A DNA stretch of 64,000 bases from Plectrocnemia conspersa (GCA_009617715.1 VTFK01000028.1:310001-374000), one strand, 5' to 3'; positions 46,666 through 60,209 are shown, counted from the stretch's first letter. The notes: a model not told the origin generated them from the letters alone. Made by a program: numbers and translations.

Positions 46666-47267
46666 GACTGAACAGTTTAAACTGACAGTTAAAACTAACG
46701 CCCCTTGTGTATACATGTGTACGTTCAAGTTACATAATTTATTTACAAGGTGTCATTAGATCGCCTACACACGAACAGTTTAAACTGACAGTTCCATCAG
46801 TTTAGTAACAATTTATAGAATTGTAATGTTCAATCAGTTCTAACTGACGGTAAAAAGCAGGGCCGTGGAGTCGTTGGAAATGTTTCCCTACTTCGACTCT
46901 GAATTTAAAAATTTCGATAAGATAATCTTAAATTATTAAATTTATTTTATTTATTTATTTTCATGTAAAGAACAAAAAATTATAATAATGTTTCTTAGGA
47001 TTAGTGCCGCGCCATTGTATATGTATACGTGTGACCACGTCGGCCGATAGCCGGTCGGCTGTTAGGTGTTTGATTGAGTGCATAATAACTTCTGCTTACT
47101 TCATATTACCGACTTAAAACGCAAATATTGGTCGGGGTGGAAAGGGTTAAAAATGAGTCGGAGTCGATCGATTTTTTACGACTCCGACTCCACAGTCCTT
47201 GTAATAAGACTAACATTTTTCATGCTATACACGCTCAGTTTTACCTGTCAGTTTAAACTGTTCAGTC
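46666..47267. mobile_element. Foldback/MITE with 23-bp perfect inverted repeat
   Basis: Bases 46666-46688 and 47245-47267 are exact reverse complements centred on CAGTTTAAACTG. Another copy of the word is at 46773-46792, with weaker ones at 46796-46856 and 47268-47290 (TCAGTTCTAACTGACGG; GTCAGCTTTAACTGACCGTC). The interior includes a separate insertion at 46858-47201. Boundaries and target duplication are not resolved. Confidence 0.6.
46858..47201. mobile_element. Nested hAT-like MITE (GTGGAGTCG ends)
   Basis: The left end is CAGGGCCGTGGAGTCG and the right end is CGACTCCACAGTCCTTG, imperfect inverted repeats; GAGTCGGAGTCG words lie inside the right end. Elements with CAGGG..GTGGAGTCGGAGTCG ends are commonly hAT-type. 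An 8-bp target duplication was looked for (GTAAAAAG against TAATAAGA) and is not convincing. Confidence 0.5.
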
Positions 47268-47290
47268 CAAGCTGTCAGCTTTAACTGACC

Positions 47291-49600
47291 GTCGCGTCGT
47301 AGCAGCTCACTTTAGTCTATCTATATGAAATCTGGAGGAATTTCGGCTTTGGTTGTGCTACTTCCCGTTTGAATCTTTGTGAACGTATAATATGATATAA
47401 CGTATAAATATGATATTTAGCACCTTTTTCGTTATCGTTAAATATTGTAAATTTATTTTTATATCCAAAAACTAAATAATTTCATGTTTTTTATGATATT
47501 AAAAGAAATGATAATTATACAAATAAACTAAAAATAGGACCTGATATAAAATATCGGTAATCATGGGTTTTCCGCTTTTATAGTACACTTACATGGACAA
47601 AGTAAATAAAACAGGTCAAAATGTGACATGTCGTAGTATCACGAAAATAATGTCTGAATGTCATTTCAAGAACGAGGAATGTAAAAACATATTTTCAGTT
47701 ATGACAGCAATTAACCAACTTCAAAATCTCTCGACACGCCAATCAAAAATAAGGTCGTTCATCAACTGCATCATAGTCTGTGGATTACATATACACTTTT
47801 TATAAAGACTGCGATGTAGAAAAATAATTTAAATTAAGTTTATCATCACCGATGGAATAAATGGATGAAAAATATATACACAATTTTGGTGTTTGATGCA
47901 TTTGAAATAGTTTGATCAATGCCGCATGGTCTATGCTGTGTTAAATCGTGCTAGCCATTCATATTCGTACGTTTCATCTCAAATTGAATCTAAAACAGTG
48001 ATTTAGACACTTGTATTGACGATTCTCCTTTCAATCTTAATCCTGAATGGAAATACCACAGCTACTACGGCCACTACACCCTCGGCCGCTTCGCGACCGG
48101 TTTTGGCCACAGTCGATCGTTCGAAAACACAAACGACCTTGTTTATTTGCCTCTTGATTTTTTTTTTTGCCCATCCTCATTCAGAACATATAAAAAAGCG
48201 GCTTGTGCGATTTTGGAATTCGTCGAATGTTTTCTAAATTGCACAAACATCATTATTATAGGAAGAGGTGACACGAGTTACACAAGCGCGTCTAAATTAT
48301 GCATGCGCTCGAAAGTGAAACACAAAGCACTCGCCTTTTCTCGGTGTTGTGTGTTATTCAATTAAATTATAAACGGAGAACGTCATCCGTCGCTTCTGCC
48401 GTAAGTTGTTGCCCGACGGTGGTTGGTACCGGTCCGGGCAAGTTAACTACCTCTAAACTCGTTTCGTGCACAGCAACCTGGGGTGGTGGTGGGTAGGTAA
48501 CCTTCGGGCCCCACAACAACAACGCAAGATGACCAGTGGCGTTGTTTCAAATTCGTGCGATCGAGGCGATAAGGGGAAAGGTGAAACGCCGAAATGAATC
48601 GGATATCGCACACTCGATCTTGTCGATGTGTTGCGTTGCTTGCGAAATTTCCGCGCTGACTTGTCATCATCGCCACGGTCGATTCCCACGCTGTGAGGCG
48701 GTAGAATAATTACGAATTTCAGTCACTAAAACATTGATGTGTAGGTGTATAAAGCTCCTCGCCTAAGCAGAGCTGTTAATTCAATTTTTAATAACTGTCA
48801 GTCCTGTCCTTAAACTAAAACCACTCACTGGTAAGGCTGCACTAGATCACATTCTTATCATCATTAATGAAGGTTGGTAATATTCGTCCATTATATGTAT
48901 TATTCGTCTTTTCGATTTAAATCCATATCATTTTGAGTGAGTCAGATGTTACCGATTTTAAATTGCCATCGCATTTGACGATGCTGATTTACAGTATCCT
49001 TATTTAAACTAAAAACAATTGTCAATGACGATACAATTCATCATGAAAGTAAAAATTCAGACCTTTAATTTTCCAGCTTTTGCACGAGTTGTGATATAAC
49101 AAGAATCTGGGAAACTATCTGTTTGGTATTTTACTTTCTCATCTGTGCACGATTTTGACTAAAGAATATGCTTGGTATGATTTAAAGTAGGAATTACCGA
49201 TCTTTTACGGCGTAATAATATTACTCTTACTTCTGCCTAAACTCAAAAAACTGATTTATCGTATAATTTGTTTTTGGTGTAAATAATATTGAAATAAATG
49301 TAAAATTGCACCACATATGATACTTCTGAAAACATCTACAGTATATTCAGTAACCTAGATTCATGGACTCCAAATGTAGATAAACTTTAAATAAAGAAAA
49401 ATTTGCAGTTCAAGCGATTTTTGCACTTGGAATTCTAAAAGCATCTTTACGTGTTATATTTTTATTTTTTTTTACTTATTAATCGCAATTGAAAATCTAT
49501 TCCCGGAATTTGGGGATTGCAATTTGATTATCTCAGGAGTGGTAATAATGTTTAATAATTTATACGTTTATAAAATAGGTCAAAAATGACATTTATTTTG
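47291..49600. other. Pellino intron 3 with a GC-raised segment
   Basis: Bases about 48,040-48,720 are GC-raised. They contain a possible donor (TCTGCC followed by GTAAGT at about 48,400) and several short open frames on both strands. An alternative first exon or an enhancer is possible, but nothing ties it to Pellino. The rest is AT-rich. Confidence 0.3.
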
Positions 49601-49602
49601 AA

Positions 49603-50100
49603 TTAATCTTTGCAATCTAACTTCAGTTTCCGTACTTTTTTTTTGTACATTTCGGGCTGTATCTCGGCTATAAATTGACTGATGTAGGTTTTTAGGTGCT
49701 CAATCCTTTCGGGTTTATCGGCGTAGACACGACCCTTAGCGTAACCGTCGCACCCGATGTGTGGCAAGTTGCGTCGTCTTGCTAGAACCATGCGTTTTCC
49801 ACATCAATATATTCGATTTCATGCCAAAAATAATCGATTACCATTCGCTTATGCAAAAAGTTATGTCCCAATGAGACGCCGCCTGACCACAATGCGCACT
49901 TTTTGGGCATATAATGGTCTCTCGTAAATCACATTAGGATTTTCTCGCCTCATATGCGGCAATTTTTCACATTAACATACCCAGAGTGGTAGAAATGTGC
50001 CTCATAAGAGAAGAAGATTTTCTTTGAAAAACCAGCATCAACTTCCTGCTTCTTTAACACGCAATCTGCATAAATTCTTCGCTGTCCACGGTCTTGTAAT
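49603..50100 (-). pseudogene. mariner-type (DEAHF family) transposase remnant
   Basis: Minus-strand pieces in order are RRIYADCVLKKQEVDAGF and KIFFSYEAHFYHSGYVN. These match the family's IIFSDEAHFHLxGYVN, so the first catalytic Asp is Tyr here. KNCRI follows. WF-stop-QDDATCHT then carries the second catalytic Asp. The final piece is GYAKGRVYADKPERIEHLKT plus AEIQPEM, the C-terminal helix region. Stops and a deletion between QDDATCHT and GYAKG make it inactive. It lies in Pellino intron 3, antisense to the gene. Confidence 0.78.
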
Positions 50101-50110
50101 TTTCAACGCC

Positions 50111-50495
50111 AATGAATTGACAATTCCGGTTCTTCGGTCACACTTTTACTCACAGCAGCAATACTCTCGGCTGAACGCCGAATGAATTGACTAATTCCGG
50201 TTCTTTTTTTCTGCGCTGCGATTTGTTCGCAGCGGGAAAATGAAATTGACCACAATCGTACAGAATTGTTATTTCTGTAGAACAATTGTACACTTTTAAC
50301 GCGCTATTCGGTGGTTAAGCGATTTATTTCGTAAATGTGTTTTCCCCGTTTGCGCGAATGATTATTGATTTGTTCGCTTAGCAATGTAGGAAAATGAAAT
50401 CAACCACAATCGTACAGAATTGTTATTTCTGTAGAACAATTGTACACTTTTAACGCGCTATTCGGTGGTTAAGCGATTTATTTCGTAAATGTGTT
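50111..50495 (+). repeat. Nested direct repeats next to mariner remnant
   Basis: A segment of about 105 bp occurs at 50235-50341 and again, with about three changes, at 50389-50495 (period 154). It includes CACAATCGTACAGAATTGTT and a TACAGAATTGTT/AACAATTGTA hairpin. A shorter word, AATGAATTGACAATTCCGGT, occurs at 50111 and, with one inserted base, at 50181. These may be the eroded terminal region of the adjacent mariner. Confidence 0.75.
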
Positions 50496-51540
50496 AAATA
50501 TCAACTCATGATTATTCAGCGATTCCGCAGATGACAAGTGCAGGTGTATCGATCATTTAAAATTTGCTGAGACACCCACACATGGTTTAAAAAACTCAAT
50601 CCCGCAGACTCTAAATTCTGGGGTTTGTGATGCGAAATGCGAAGCACTTATTTATTTGTATTTGAAGGAATATGAATATATTCGTTTTGAATATTCAAGC
50701 AAGTTTATCTCAGGAACACTTAGATATGATTCACTGAGTACCCTTAGAAATATCATATTTATATAATTAAACAAGGTGTACGTAGAAATTCGCCTTTAGC
50801 GAGAACAATCCGATTACTGAATGGAAGAATCTGCTGTGAATCTTTCATAGAAGTAGTTAATGACTAATAATCAAGCGTCGATTATTTAATTTATTTATTA
50901 AAGCTATAATGTATATATTTTTATGAGGGATTCGCATTTACATTGAGCCCTATAAATACATTTAATTAAATTCGTAGTTGATGTCTTAATTACCCCTGAT
51001 TTAAAGTACAGTATCATAATATGCTTTCTCCCGATTATACACGATCAACACAAGTGAAACAATGAGGCAAACGCTTTATATATAATTTAGTTGTTTTGAT
51101 GACAAAGGGTTCTTAGGAGCTACACATTTGATATTATTTATAGCATAAAGGCTGTGCTTTCAACGATACCTGTCAAAATTAACTAAAGCTTCCTGGAACG
51201 CGATTGCCTTCGTATTTATTATTACTGCCTTTTATTATACCAGCGCAATTTATGTAAAATATTTATCACCGGTTCAATAACATTTCCCATAATACAAAAC
51301 GACGTACCCTATTGTGAAAATTTTGCATGCAACGACCGTTTTATAACGGCACTCCGAGAGGAGCACAGTTTTAATTGAAAGTCATCGTCGAGCCATTGTC
51401 GCATCTCGGGCGTTGAAATGTTTTTTTGTGATTGCGATTGTGCAACGGCGAAAAGCCATTAAATTGTGCGATCGAAGACAATAAATTTTGATGAAACAAT
51501 GACTTCCCCTGTAAGTAAAGGGAAGTTACAAAAATTGCAC

Positions 51541-51745
51541 TCAGACCCCCGAAGAAGCTGGGCGCGGGTTTGTATGACTAGGTGTCAGCAGCAGCGGTCT
51601 CGCTAAACGCTCATTGACCGCTATGCTCCCCAAGACAAGGATTGAAATCCCGCGCCCTGTTCGCATGTTATATAGTGACGTGAGGTTGTTCCGTTTGCGA
51701 GTTACATAAACTGCTAGTGACATCTATTGGCGAGCGCTGGAAACA
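51541..51745. other. GC-raised patch, possible SINE fragment
   Basis: GGATTGAAATCCCGCGCCC resembles a degenerate box B, and the patch ends CTGCTAGTGACATCTATTGG, a word with the look of a dispersed repeat. CATAAACTGCTAGT recurs at about 35239. Too little sequence agrees to assign a family. The minus-strand 60-codon frame is not called as a gene. Confidence 0.3.
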
Positions 51746-51868
51746 TATTTTATAATAAAATAAGTTAATTAAATACCTTATTACGCCTTGCAGTGAACAA
51801 AATTTAAGAAATCGGTTGTAATTTACTAATATTTTTTATTATTATATAATTATTTTAATTAAGATTTT

Positions 51869-52100
51869 CAATGAATGGATAACGTATTAGGCATTATTAA
51901 AACAAATTTTCTCATCCCTTGGTAGAATTCGATTGAAAAAAATATTGACATAAGTTTCATCATATTGCATTAAGTTCTATCAATGAATGGATAACGTATC
52001 TAGGCATTATTAAAAGCAAATTATTCTCATCCCATCTGGCAACCATGGGAAGGAACGATATTCGATTTGAAAAAATATTGGCATAATGTTTCATCATATC
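51869..52100 (+). repeat. Imperfect tandem duplication, about 111-bp period
   Basis: ATGAATGGATAACGTATTAG at 51870 and ATGAATGGATAACGTATCTA at 51983 begin two units. Both continue GGCATTATTAAAA, TTCTCATCCC, ATTCGATT and TTTCATCATAT. The second unit has an extra CTGGCAACCATGG-type insertion. Confidence 0.8.
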
Positions 52101-55100
52101 GCAGGACTATTGCGGTATAACACAAATGTGGCTAAGCTTTTGATTGAAAAATTATCTTATAGAAAACTAGCAGACTCCTACGTTTCTTAGGATTAAAATT
52201 TAGCATTCGAGTCATTCTGGCCGTATTTACATATACACAAAAAGAGTAAATATTTATAATTTTCGACTTTAAACCGATTTATTTTTCAAGTTAAAGCTTT
52301 GCAACTTTTCCTTTTGAATGTATTCGTAATATTCACGACGACACTGTTAAGCACAACGGGAAATAACAAAGAATCCAACACAAGTTAAAAAAAATACGTT
52401 CAAATACGCATTTCTTTAGTGAAAATTTGCTAGAAAGTCTGGGTGAGTGGGGTTATTTTGAATGTGATGACATTTTTAAGGGTCCTAGAGTGCAACTGAG
52501 CCGATTTTAATACGAATCGTATCGCTTTTATCATGGGTAGCGGATGGGGTAGTCAAGGAGGGGTGCTGCCTATGTTTTGAACAGTCCTAAAGATTGACCT
52601 AGCAATATTTCCGGAATAGTACGGATCTTAAATTTTTCTCAATTAGCGATGTTCAACTCCATATATTTAAATAGTCGAGACATTTTATTATTGTCATAAA
52701 TCATGATGTTCAGCACTGCTATTTCAATCCTTTACTGCATTTAAATTTTGTTCATGATTATTTTATTCAGTGATTACTTATTTAGTAGTTGCTGGCGTTT
52801 TAATTGTAATTACAATAAAACTCATCTAAGATTATCTCACGGTTGAAGCCCGATTATTTTTGCGGCCCCGCACTACGTTGCGGAAAACGACACCGACAAC
52901 AATATTTATCTGACCGCAGCTCTTTACACAAATCTAAAAGTAGCTCGGCACTTCCACACAGGCGTTTAAAATCAAAAGTCTTCGAGCGCGCACAGTGTGG
53001 GAATAATAATACGATTATTGCAATCGAGAAGAAAACCTACATGTTGTGTCGTCTGACCGGAATCACACGCCACGTGTGCGTATGTGATATAACTTCTTGC
53101 ACACTTACTTACACGGTTGCGATCTTATTACGGGTATTACGAGAAGGCTTTCATTTCAAGGGCGGTCGGCGCCGAGTCGGTTTTCGTTATTGACATGATG
53201 TATGTATGTGTGCACGCGATGTTAGTTTTTCCTACGAAATTTGACGTTTGAGTATCGAAGGAAATTTGTTTTTGTAGACGGGCGACGAAAAAAAATCTAT
53301 ATACGCAAGCCAACCCAACCCAAACCTGCCCACGCAGCGAAACGTAGACGAAGGACGCGAAAATATATTGATTTCGCTATCAAGATGCACAAAAACTGTT
53401 TAAAAATCCATAACAAATGTTGAAGATACTTTGATTTCGAAAGAAAGTTCTTTTCAACCGCGCGCACATACTTTCTTTACATTAACTCGCCTCTGTGGTG
53501 GTCTTCCTTATCTTGGGATAGCCATTTTAAAACATGATTCCATCATGTATCTTCCTTCTTATCAAACTACTTAGAGCATATGTTAGCCTTGCGCTAAACG
53601 AACATTAGCTGTTTTAATATATTTGGTGGCCAGTCCAGCCTCTTGGTGGCCAAACGACTGTAACTGCTTTTTAACATATACTTATACAGTCCGGTTTATG
53701 GAATGCATGTCTTGTTTCTAAATAAAACACTATTTGATGTCCGTTTTTTTTAATTTTGCTGTCTTTATTTTTATAGTTTCAAAACATTGATATTGCCTAA
53801 TTGTTAAAAACGTGCTTTTTTTTATTATTTTTAGGAGTAAGTAGACATCAAACCCGTTGAAACGAATAATTAACCCAATTGAACAGTGCACTGTGTATAA
53901 AAATAATATTATTTAACAACTAAAGTATCTTGTCCGAAAATTAGTATTTATTTAATTAAACGTTCTAATGACACGCGCCACATATGGGGCTCTGTCGTTA
54001 CGCGACTGTAATGCCAAGAGCTACGTACGGGGCATTTACAGAATATGCTACTTACGCTACGAAATGATATTAAAAGAATATTTAGGTATACAGAGAATTA
54101 TAATATTTAAAATTATTACCGCTTGAATATCTGTGTTAAAACAACGTCGCCAGGGTTGCCATTAGCCACTAACAGTCCCTACGGGTCGCGCCTTTGTAAT
54201 ATGATGATGGTGACACGCTAAAATGATGATTTTTTATTTTTATATTGCTCGTTTATATTTTATAAAAAATATTTATTTTTTACTTTGTGTAAAAAAGCAA
54301 AAAATATTGTTTTGTTGTGACTAAAGCACTTTTCTTTACAATGCTGCTGTTTTCGCTAGGGTGTTCGTGAATTGGTAAAAGTTGCGTAAATCGCAGTAAG
54401 TTGTTCTTACAGTGTGTGTTTAAAATGTCAATGTCGATTCATAATACCGCGATAATTTTTATAGCACGTCCCCATTTTACCGTGCTATTGGGGAATCTAT
54501 TGTAGTGTAAATCTGTACATGTGATTCGCGAGCAAGATCTCGGTCTCGGCATTCGTTACGAAATTGAATTTCCGCACAATGCATCGGACACCGACCCAGA
54601 CCTTCCGTTCGCTCCCACAAACCGTATCCGTCGGCAAATCTACTTTCGCCGCTGGCCGCACTCTATTGTGCTCTCGTTTCACTTTCATCTTGCGATTAAT
54701 TACCCAGTGTGCGCATGTGTGATGACCGGTAGATCTGATTCCACGTGGCGTAGGATTAGAGTGTCGATTTAGCATTTTATGTTCAAGTCTTTAAGGGTAA
54801 TAGCGTCGGCACCTTACTTACAGCTTTCTCCTTCTAGGAGATTACATTTTTTCTCGGTGATGAAAGTTTCATCATGTATTTAAAAACGCATTGGGTGAGT
54901 AATGTCCCGTCGTCGACCGGCCCGTAATGTATCATCTTAATTTATCATTCTTCATTCTGTGGACGAAAATGGGGTCAGAAGTCGACTCGGTGTACATCCA
55001 CCGCTCTCACCAACTCTGGAGTACATACATATTTTGTTTTTGTCGTTGATTATGTATGACAAAGTGCGCTTTGCTGAAGTTTTGCGAAGTCGCCGTTTAT

Positions 55101-55340
55101 CTCGGATAATTTCAGTTTGTATTATAGTTATCAATCGCTGCAATTATTACAATTTTGAATTGATGTCATATTTTAGATGTGTCGATTCATGCATAAATGT
55201 AATTCGTAATATTGATTGGATGCATTTACCAAAAAATAACCGCAAAATAAGGCATTGACATTAAAAAAACAATACATAACAAAAATAATATTAAAATTAA
55301 GATAAAAAATAATACAAAGTAAAAAAAACATAAAATATTT
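52101..55340. other. Pellino intron 3, no confirmed gene
   Basis: Mostly AT-rich. GC-raised patches at 52,850-53,370, 53,970-54,060, 54,170-54,200 and 54,520-54,760 are open in more than one frame on both strands and lack splice-site-bounded coding signatures. None matches the missing Pellino exons. They may be conserved regulatory sequence or old insertions. Confidence 0.35.
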
Positions 55341-55348
55341 AAAGTAAA

Positions 55349-56110
55349 TTATACGAACCAGACCAGCTCCTCGTAACTGGCATTAAAAAGGAGCCGGATG
55401 GAAACAGCTAAGTCGCCATCGAAAGAGGACGCGATCGTGATTCTCGGAAAATGTTCCTTTGGTAGTTTGAATAAATGCTTAGCGATATACAACTTTTTGC
55501 GAGAACTCAGATAATCGTATCCAAATGCTCCTAAAAAAAAGCCACCGGGACATAAGTACAGATAATAACCAAATATCCTTTTATAAATGTATCTCATTTT
55601 CTGAACTTTTTCGATTAATAGGGAATTCCAAATTATAGATCCCGATTCAAGAGTGGTGCGAACTAGGTAAAATGCGTTCCTCAAACAAACCCGAGCATAT
55701 TGGAAGATCTATTACATATGTTGTTTACGTGTAGAGAGAACATTCACTAGCATTCAAAAATGATTCTGATATCTTTAGTAGACGTTTCTCTAGTCAAAAC
55801 CTTCCCATCGAGATCGTAGGAATAAACTGATGGTGAACGGGATCGAGAAAATGACACTTTCCGTCCCTAAAGGTCAGACTTTTAACGGAAGCACATCCGC
55901 ATACTGAAGAAAACTTGAATTTGTAACTGCCGTTTTTAAGTCATTATAAATAACGCGAAGAGCAGAGGGTCCAGGTTGGACCCTTGATGAACCACCGAAG
56001 TGGTGAGATATCGTTCAAATAACTAGTGAATAGCCGAGTTAAACTTTGTCGAAGGCCTTCTCAAAATTCGTATAAACTAGTGTATACAGGTCTACTTATG
56101 TGTGTAATTG
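55349..56110 (-). pseudogene. Jockey-type LINE reverse transcriptase remnant
   Basis: Minus-strand order: YTSLYTNFEKAFDKV (RT motif A region), then QGSNLDPLLFALF (PQGSxLGPLLF), then FLQYADVLPL. The last is YADD with the second Asp changed to Val. Next comes KCHFLDPVHHQF, and then a 111-codon open stretch with LVRTTLESGSIIWNSLL, IEKVQKMRYIYKRIFGYY and LSSRKKLYIAKHLFKL. These follow the RT thumb and tail of Jockey-type elements (LVRSxLEYGSxIWNP, ERVQRKF, LxxRR). Stops and the YADV change show it is inactive. Confidence 0.82.
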
Positions 56111-57950
56111 AGTCTAAAATATGTTTAAATATACTTAGGCAGTTTTTAGTGGGAACTGCCGCTTAAATAAAGCCTGGCATTTTTTCAACCCATTTAGCCT
56201 GTTATTAATATTCCTTCAAGCGTCAACTTAAATCCACAAAACTCGCATTTAACAGTACCGTTATACTACTGCCATCGAGCGCCTTATAAATAAAACAATC
56301 TCGAGTAATTTAAATATTTATCTGACAGTCAAATTTGATTGTCGTGCGCAGTGAACCATTTAAGTCTACATTCAAAATAAAATTGCTATTTAAATCAGTG
56401 GTTCCTGAACATTTTGATAAAATTAAATCAAATTTATTTATTGGTTATAATCTTTAAATACAAAATATATGCTATCTTATATTCCACGCAGCGTCACATT
56501 TTCAATTCTTCATTAAAGTTTATTTTTTGTGAGAAAATATATTTTTTCTTACATTAGAAAATTATTTTCTTATGTTATAGTGAATGTATTGTATATTGTT
56601 AGTGAATTTATAGTTTTACTACCATGAATATAATTTCAGTAACTCAGTCACATCATTCGATAATATTTAAAATAAATTATACCAAACCCAAACCTAATCC
56701 AAATGAATTAACCTAATGAAAGTATAGATGGTTTTAGAAGTATTTGTTTGTGTTTGACGTTTCGCAACTGTCAGATTAGGTCTCAACGACAGCTTAGAGC
56801 TAGTTAAATTATATCGGTCTACCGTTGAAAATATATTCGGAAATAATTTCACTGAAGTGACAGTGAAAATGTAACTTCATTTGTAATACACATTCACTGT
56901 AACAATACTTGTACGTGATTTAGGTGGCTAGCTTTGCTATGCTATGCTAGACATAATTGTATAGAATTTCGCGATTCATAATTTATTTATATATTTTTAA
57001 AATATAAATCTGATAGTTATCAAACCGCACATTACTGCGTACGCTGCGGTATGAGAGCATGTCCTGCGTAATATAATCAAGGCTTCTTTAGTTTGTGTAA
57101 AATCTAGCATATACAGCATTTTTTAAAAGCAAATATGACCCGATTTAATAAAAAAATGAAGTCGGAATTCTTGGATTATTTGTCCAATCTTTTTAAGACA
57201 TTTTAAGCAATACCCTCGGATTATTCAAGTTGATTAATTATGAAGTCGTGACGCCATTATTATAAACCGCAGATTATTTATTATGCACAACTGATTTGCT
57301 GCTTTGAATTAAAATTTATTCTGCTCGGAATTAAACGCGAGTGTGGGCTTGCTTAAATTTATGTATCGCGATTCCACGTCGATTCTGGCATTGGCCGAAT
57401 TTTCGTAGTCGTTTTGCCGATTACGTGTCCGGTCCGGTCCGTCAACGGTTTTCGTTTCCGCCGATGAAGATGGATATGAAATACGTATCCATTTATACCC
57501 GCTATGACCGCACAATGGCGGTGTTCCCACACGTAAGAGGAGAACGCTCGACACAATACGAATCGGATGACACAGAAACCCGGCTCAGTCTCCTTCCGCT
57601 TTCGGCCAATTATTCAAAGTCGAAAGCTCTGTGTACTTCGTTCGAATGTCCACCGTTTGTTGATAAAGAGGGGTAGTTAATAGTAACACTGCCGCACATT
57701 TAATGTTTTTAAAAAGTTTGATGGCATTGTCGATGGGCATATAAGATAATACATGATAATCTCATTTCCAGTCAAGATCAGATAGCTCTATTTTCCGTTG
57801 AAATCATAGACCATTTAGAGATGGACATCAGTTTTTTACATGTTTGAGTCAATATAAAATGTATTTATTTATTCATTGCAAAATCACATGCGTTAGTCCA
57901 ATGTGGTTACAACTGGGTCGACACAATCAACCACTACGAAGTAAGTAGTG
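56111..57950. other. Pellino intron 3, no gene seen
   Basis: Contains an unclassified repeat near 56,660-56,720 shared with about 13,560-13,640. A patch at 57,310-57,670 is open on both strands, with 111 codons on the plus strand, but has no recognisable motif. Confidence 0.35.
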
Positions 57951-57959
57951 AGACGAAGT

Positions 57960-58150
57960 CTGTAATCAGTGACATTTATGTTATTAATAATAATATACGA
58001 TCTTCATCCGCGAATTTATGAAAACTTAATCTGTGACTTATTCCGATCTTCTAGACACGATATAAATTGAAAAATACTGTATTCCACATGGGTTTCAAAC
58101 CCAGGAGTAGATGTAGGTTAAAATACAATAACATTCACCTAGATTCTAGG
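57960..58150 (-). repeat. SINE family 1 copy
   Basis: The plus strand reads CCACATGGGTTTCAAACCCAGG near 58,083-58,104, a minus-strand box B (GGGTTTGAAACCC) in the family context. The body has GATCTTCTAGACACG and ATATACGATCTTCATCC, as in the copies at 7540-7740 and 21752-21960. Confidence 0.5.
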
Positions 58151-60205
58151 TCTAGGTTTTTGAGTACTAAATTATGGCAATTCATAGTAATAATACATTA
58201 TTTCATAGTTTCGTTTGTGTTTGAATAAGTTGCATTGCAGACTATTGTCTCGTAATAAGTCCGGTGAGACGCTTGAAGGTCGTTAAAAATGTAATCGATT
58301 ATTTAAAAACGCGAATTTTCAGCACGCAAACCTTTATTTTCAAGGCTTAGCTCCTCAAGGCCCGTCGCAATAATTCAGCAGGAATTTCATGAAATATTCA
58401 ATGATTTTTTCGCAATTTCTACACTAGACTTAATTAAGTCAATTATTATTTTGTATATGCTGTTATAATATCAAATTTGCAATCGGTAACAATTTTTTTG
58501 CAAACGGCCATAGATCCTTCACACAGTTAAACATGGTCACTATGTTTATTATTTCCTATCTAACTAATTACGATGATGAACCATTGATTGTGTTATTATA
58601 AATATAAAAATATGAAATTATATGATCAAAACTATCATTTCAGAAGTGTACTTATACTACTTTTAAAAAAACGACTCATATATCAAAATATCTTTAAGAT
58701 ATAATTTAATACTATCTGGTCCTAAAGTATATTTTTAAGTTTCGTTATATTTTAATTCGGACTCGAACGAGTTGTCAATAGACAAAACAAATACAATTTA
58801 TGTAATCGGTAAGAACAGTAAAACAAATTTTGAACATCAATAAAATACTGAGATGTTCGCAGAAGATATTTTTTGTTTTAAAAATAAACTAAATAGAGCG
58901 AAAATATAATAATCTCAATAGTCGTACTGCCCTGTGTACTTACACGTACCGGCATATCACACATGGCGGACGATCAATTACATGTCAGAAATTTAAGATC
59001 ATGTTATCGTGCACTGATTTTTGTAAATTAATCGGCTTTGTTTTCTAAACCCATAATAAATTGTGGGCACATTGTTACAATTTGCTTTTGGTGGGTTATA
59101 TTTGAACGGAAATACGCCTAATTATAAAATTGATATATATTTCGTAAATGATTATGATTACCTGATATTTTATTTTTGTAACAGGTGCCATGCATTTTCC
59201 CTTATGTACTATATACAATTATAACTTGAATGTAGCTCTATAATTAAAGTTGTTTTACTGTAATGCGCTACAACAAACTCGTTGCATGCATGCGTCGCGA
59301 CAAAACCAAGGTTTTCGTGTGACATAAGTGAATCGATACAAAAGTCGCCTCTCGTTCCAAAAACGTTAGCGCTACTAACCCGCAGTTTTATATAATTGCG
59401 GCAATTAGACGGTTAACCGATTTTTAACTGACTCGACTCTTTAGAGTAGTGATAAAGTGTATCACGTGCGTATGAATGTTATATGTATGAATGTGCATTC
59501 GTTTCGAAGGGAAAAAATGTAGGTCGGCCTTTATCTGATATCTGCCCGAGCATTAATTATTGCCAGCTTGTCGTTTTTGCTGTTTTTCATTTCGCTGCTT
59601 CTTTGATTTATTAACGGTAGATTCCGACTAGGGCATTATCACGACAGTCAACAATATCTAAAGCGCTTCAAACTGACCCATTATGGACTTAAAATTTTAA
59701 GATACAAAAAATAAATATTTTTTCAGCCTTGGCCTTCTATTGCCTAATTTCTAGCTTCTGTAGCTGATTTTATCTTGTGTTTTCGAAATACATATTTACT
59801 ATAAATATAAAACACACTATTTAAGTGTATTCCTTTTACTTTTTCAGTTTTATTTATACATTGATTGTGTAAAATGTGTAATTCCGTTGGTTATAATTCT
59901 TATAAATTTTATGGAAAAACGAATGATACGTGATTAATAAGATCATGAATCATATTTTTTTTAGCATTAATTGGAAACGTCGTTACCTATATTTAATTTT
60001 ACAAAAATAACAAATAAACAATCTAATAGCTACCAAAAATATTTTGCTTATATTAACATATGTAAAAAAGTAAACGTAATAGCTGTGAAAGACATTGCCT
60101 AAGAATTTGAAGGTCTTGGTTTAAAAACTAACACGAATCCAGAGAGAGGCCGATGTATTTTAGTGAATCAAGCATGTGTTCATTACAACTGTACATAACC
60201 TATAA
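58151..60205. other. Pellino intron 3, no gene seen
   Basis: AT-rich with short CpG-containing patches near 58,930-58,990 and 59,280-59,420. No exon, RNA gene or repeat family recognised. Confidence 0.4.
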
Positions 60206-60209
60206 TTAA

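Noticed and set aside
46850..47209. 8-bp target duplication for the GTGGAGTCG element
   Set aside because: Flanks GTAAAAAG and TAATAAGA agree at too few positions to count as a duplication.
53025..53195. Candidate fourth Pellino exon
   Set aside because: The translation (CRLTGITRHVCVCDI) has Cys residues but lacks the GRSSESPIDF or ISRFACR motifs expected after exon 3.
57309..57676. 111-codon plus-strand frame in Pellino intron 3
   Set aside because: Open on both strands, no ATG-led start of note, no motif, and no match to the Pellino FHA or RING segments expected next.
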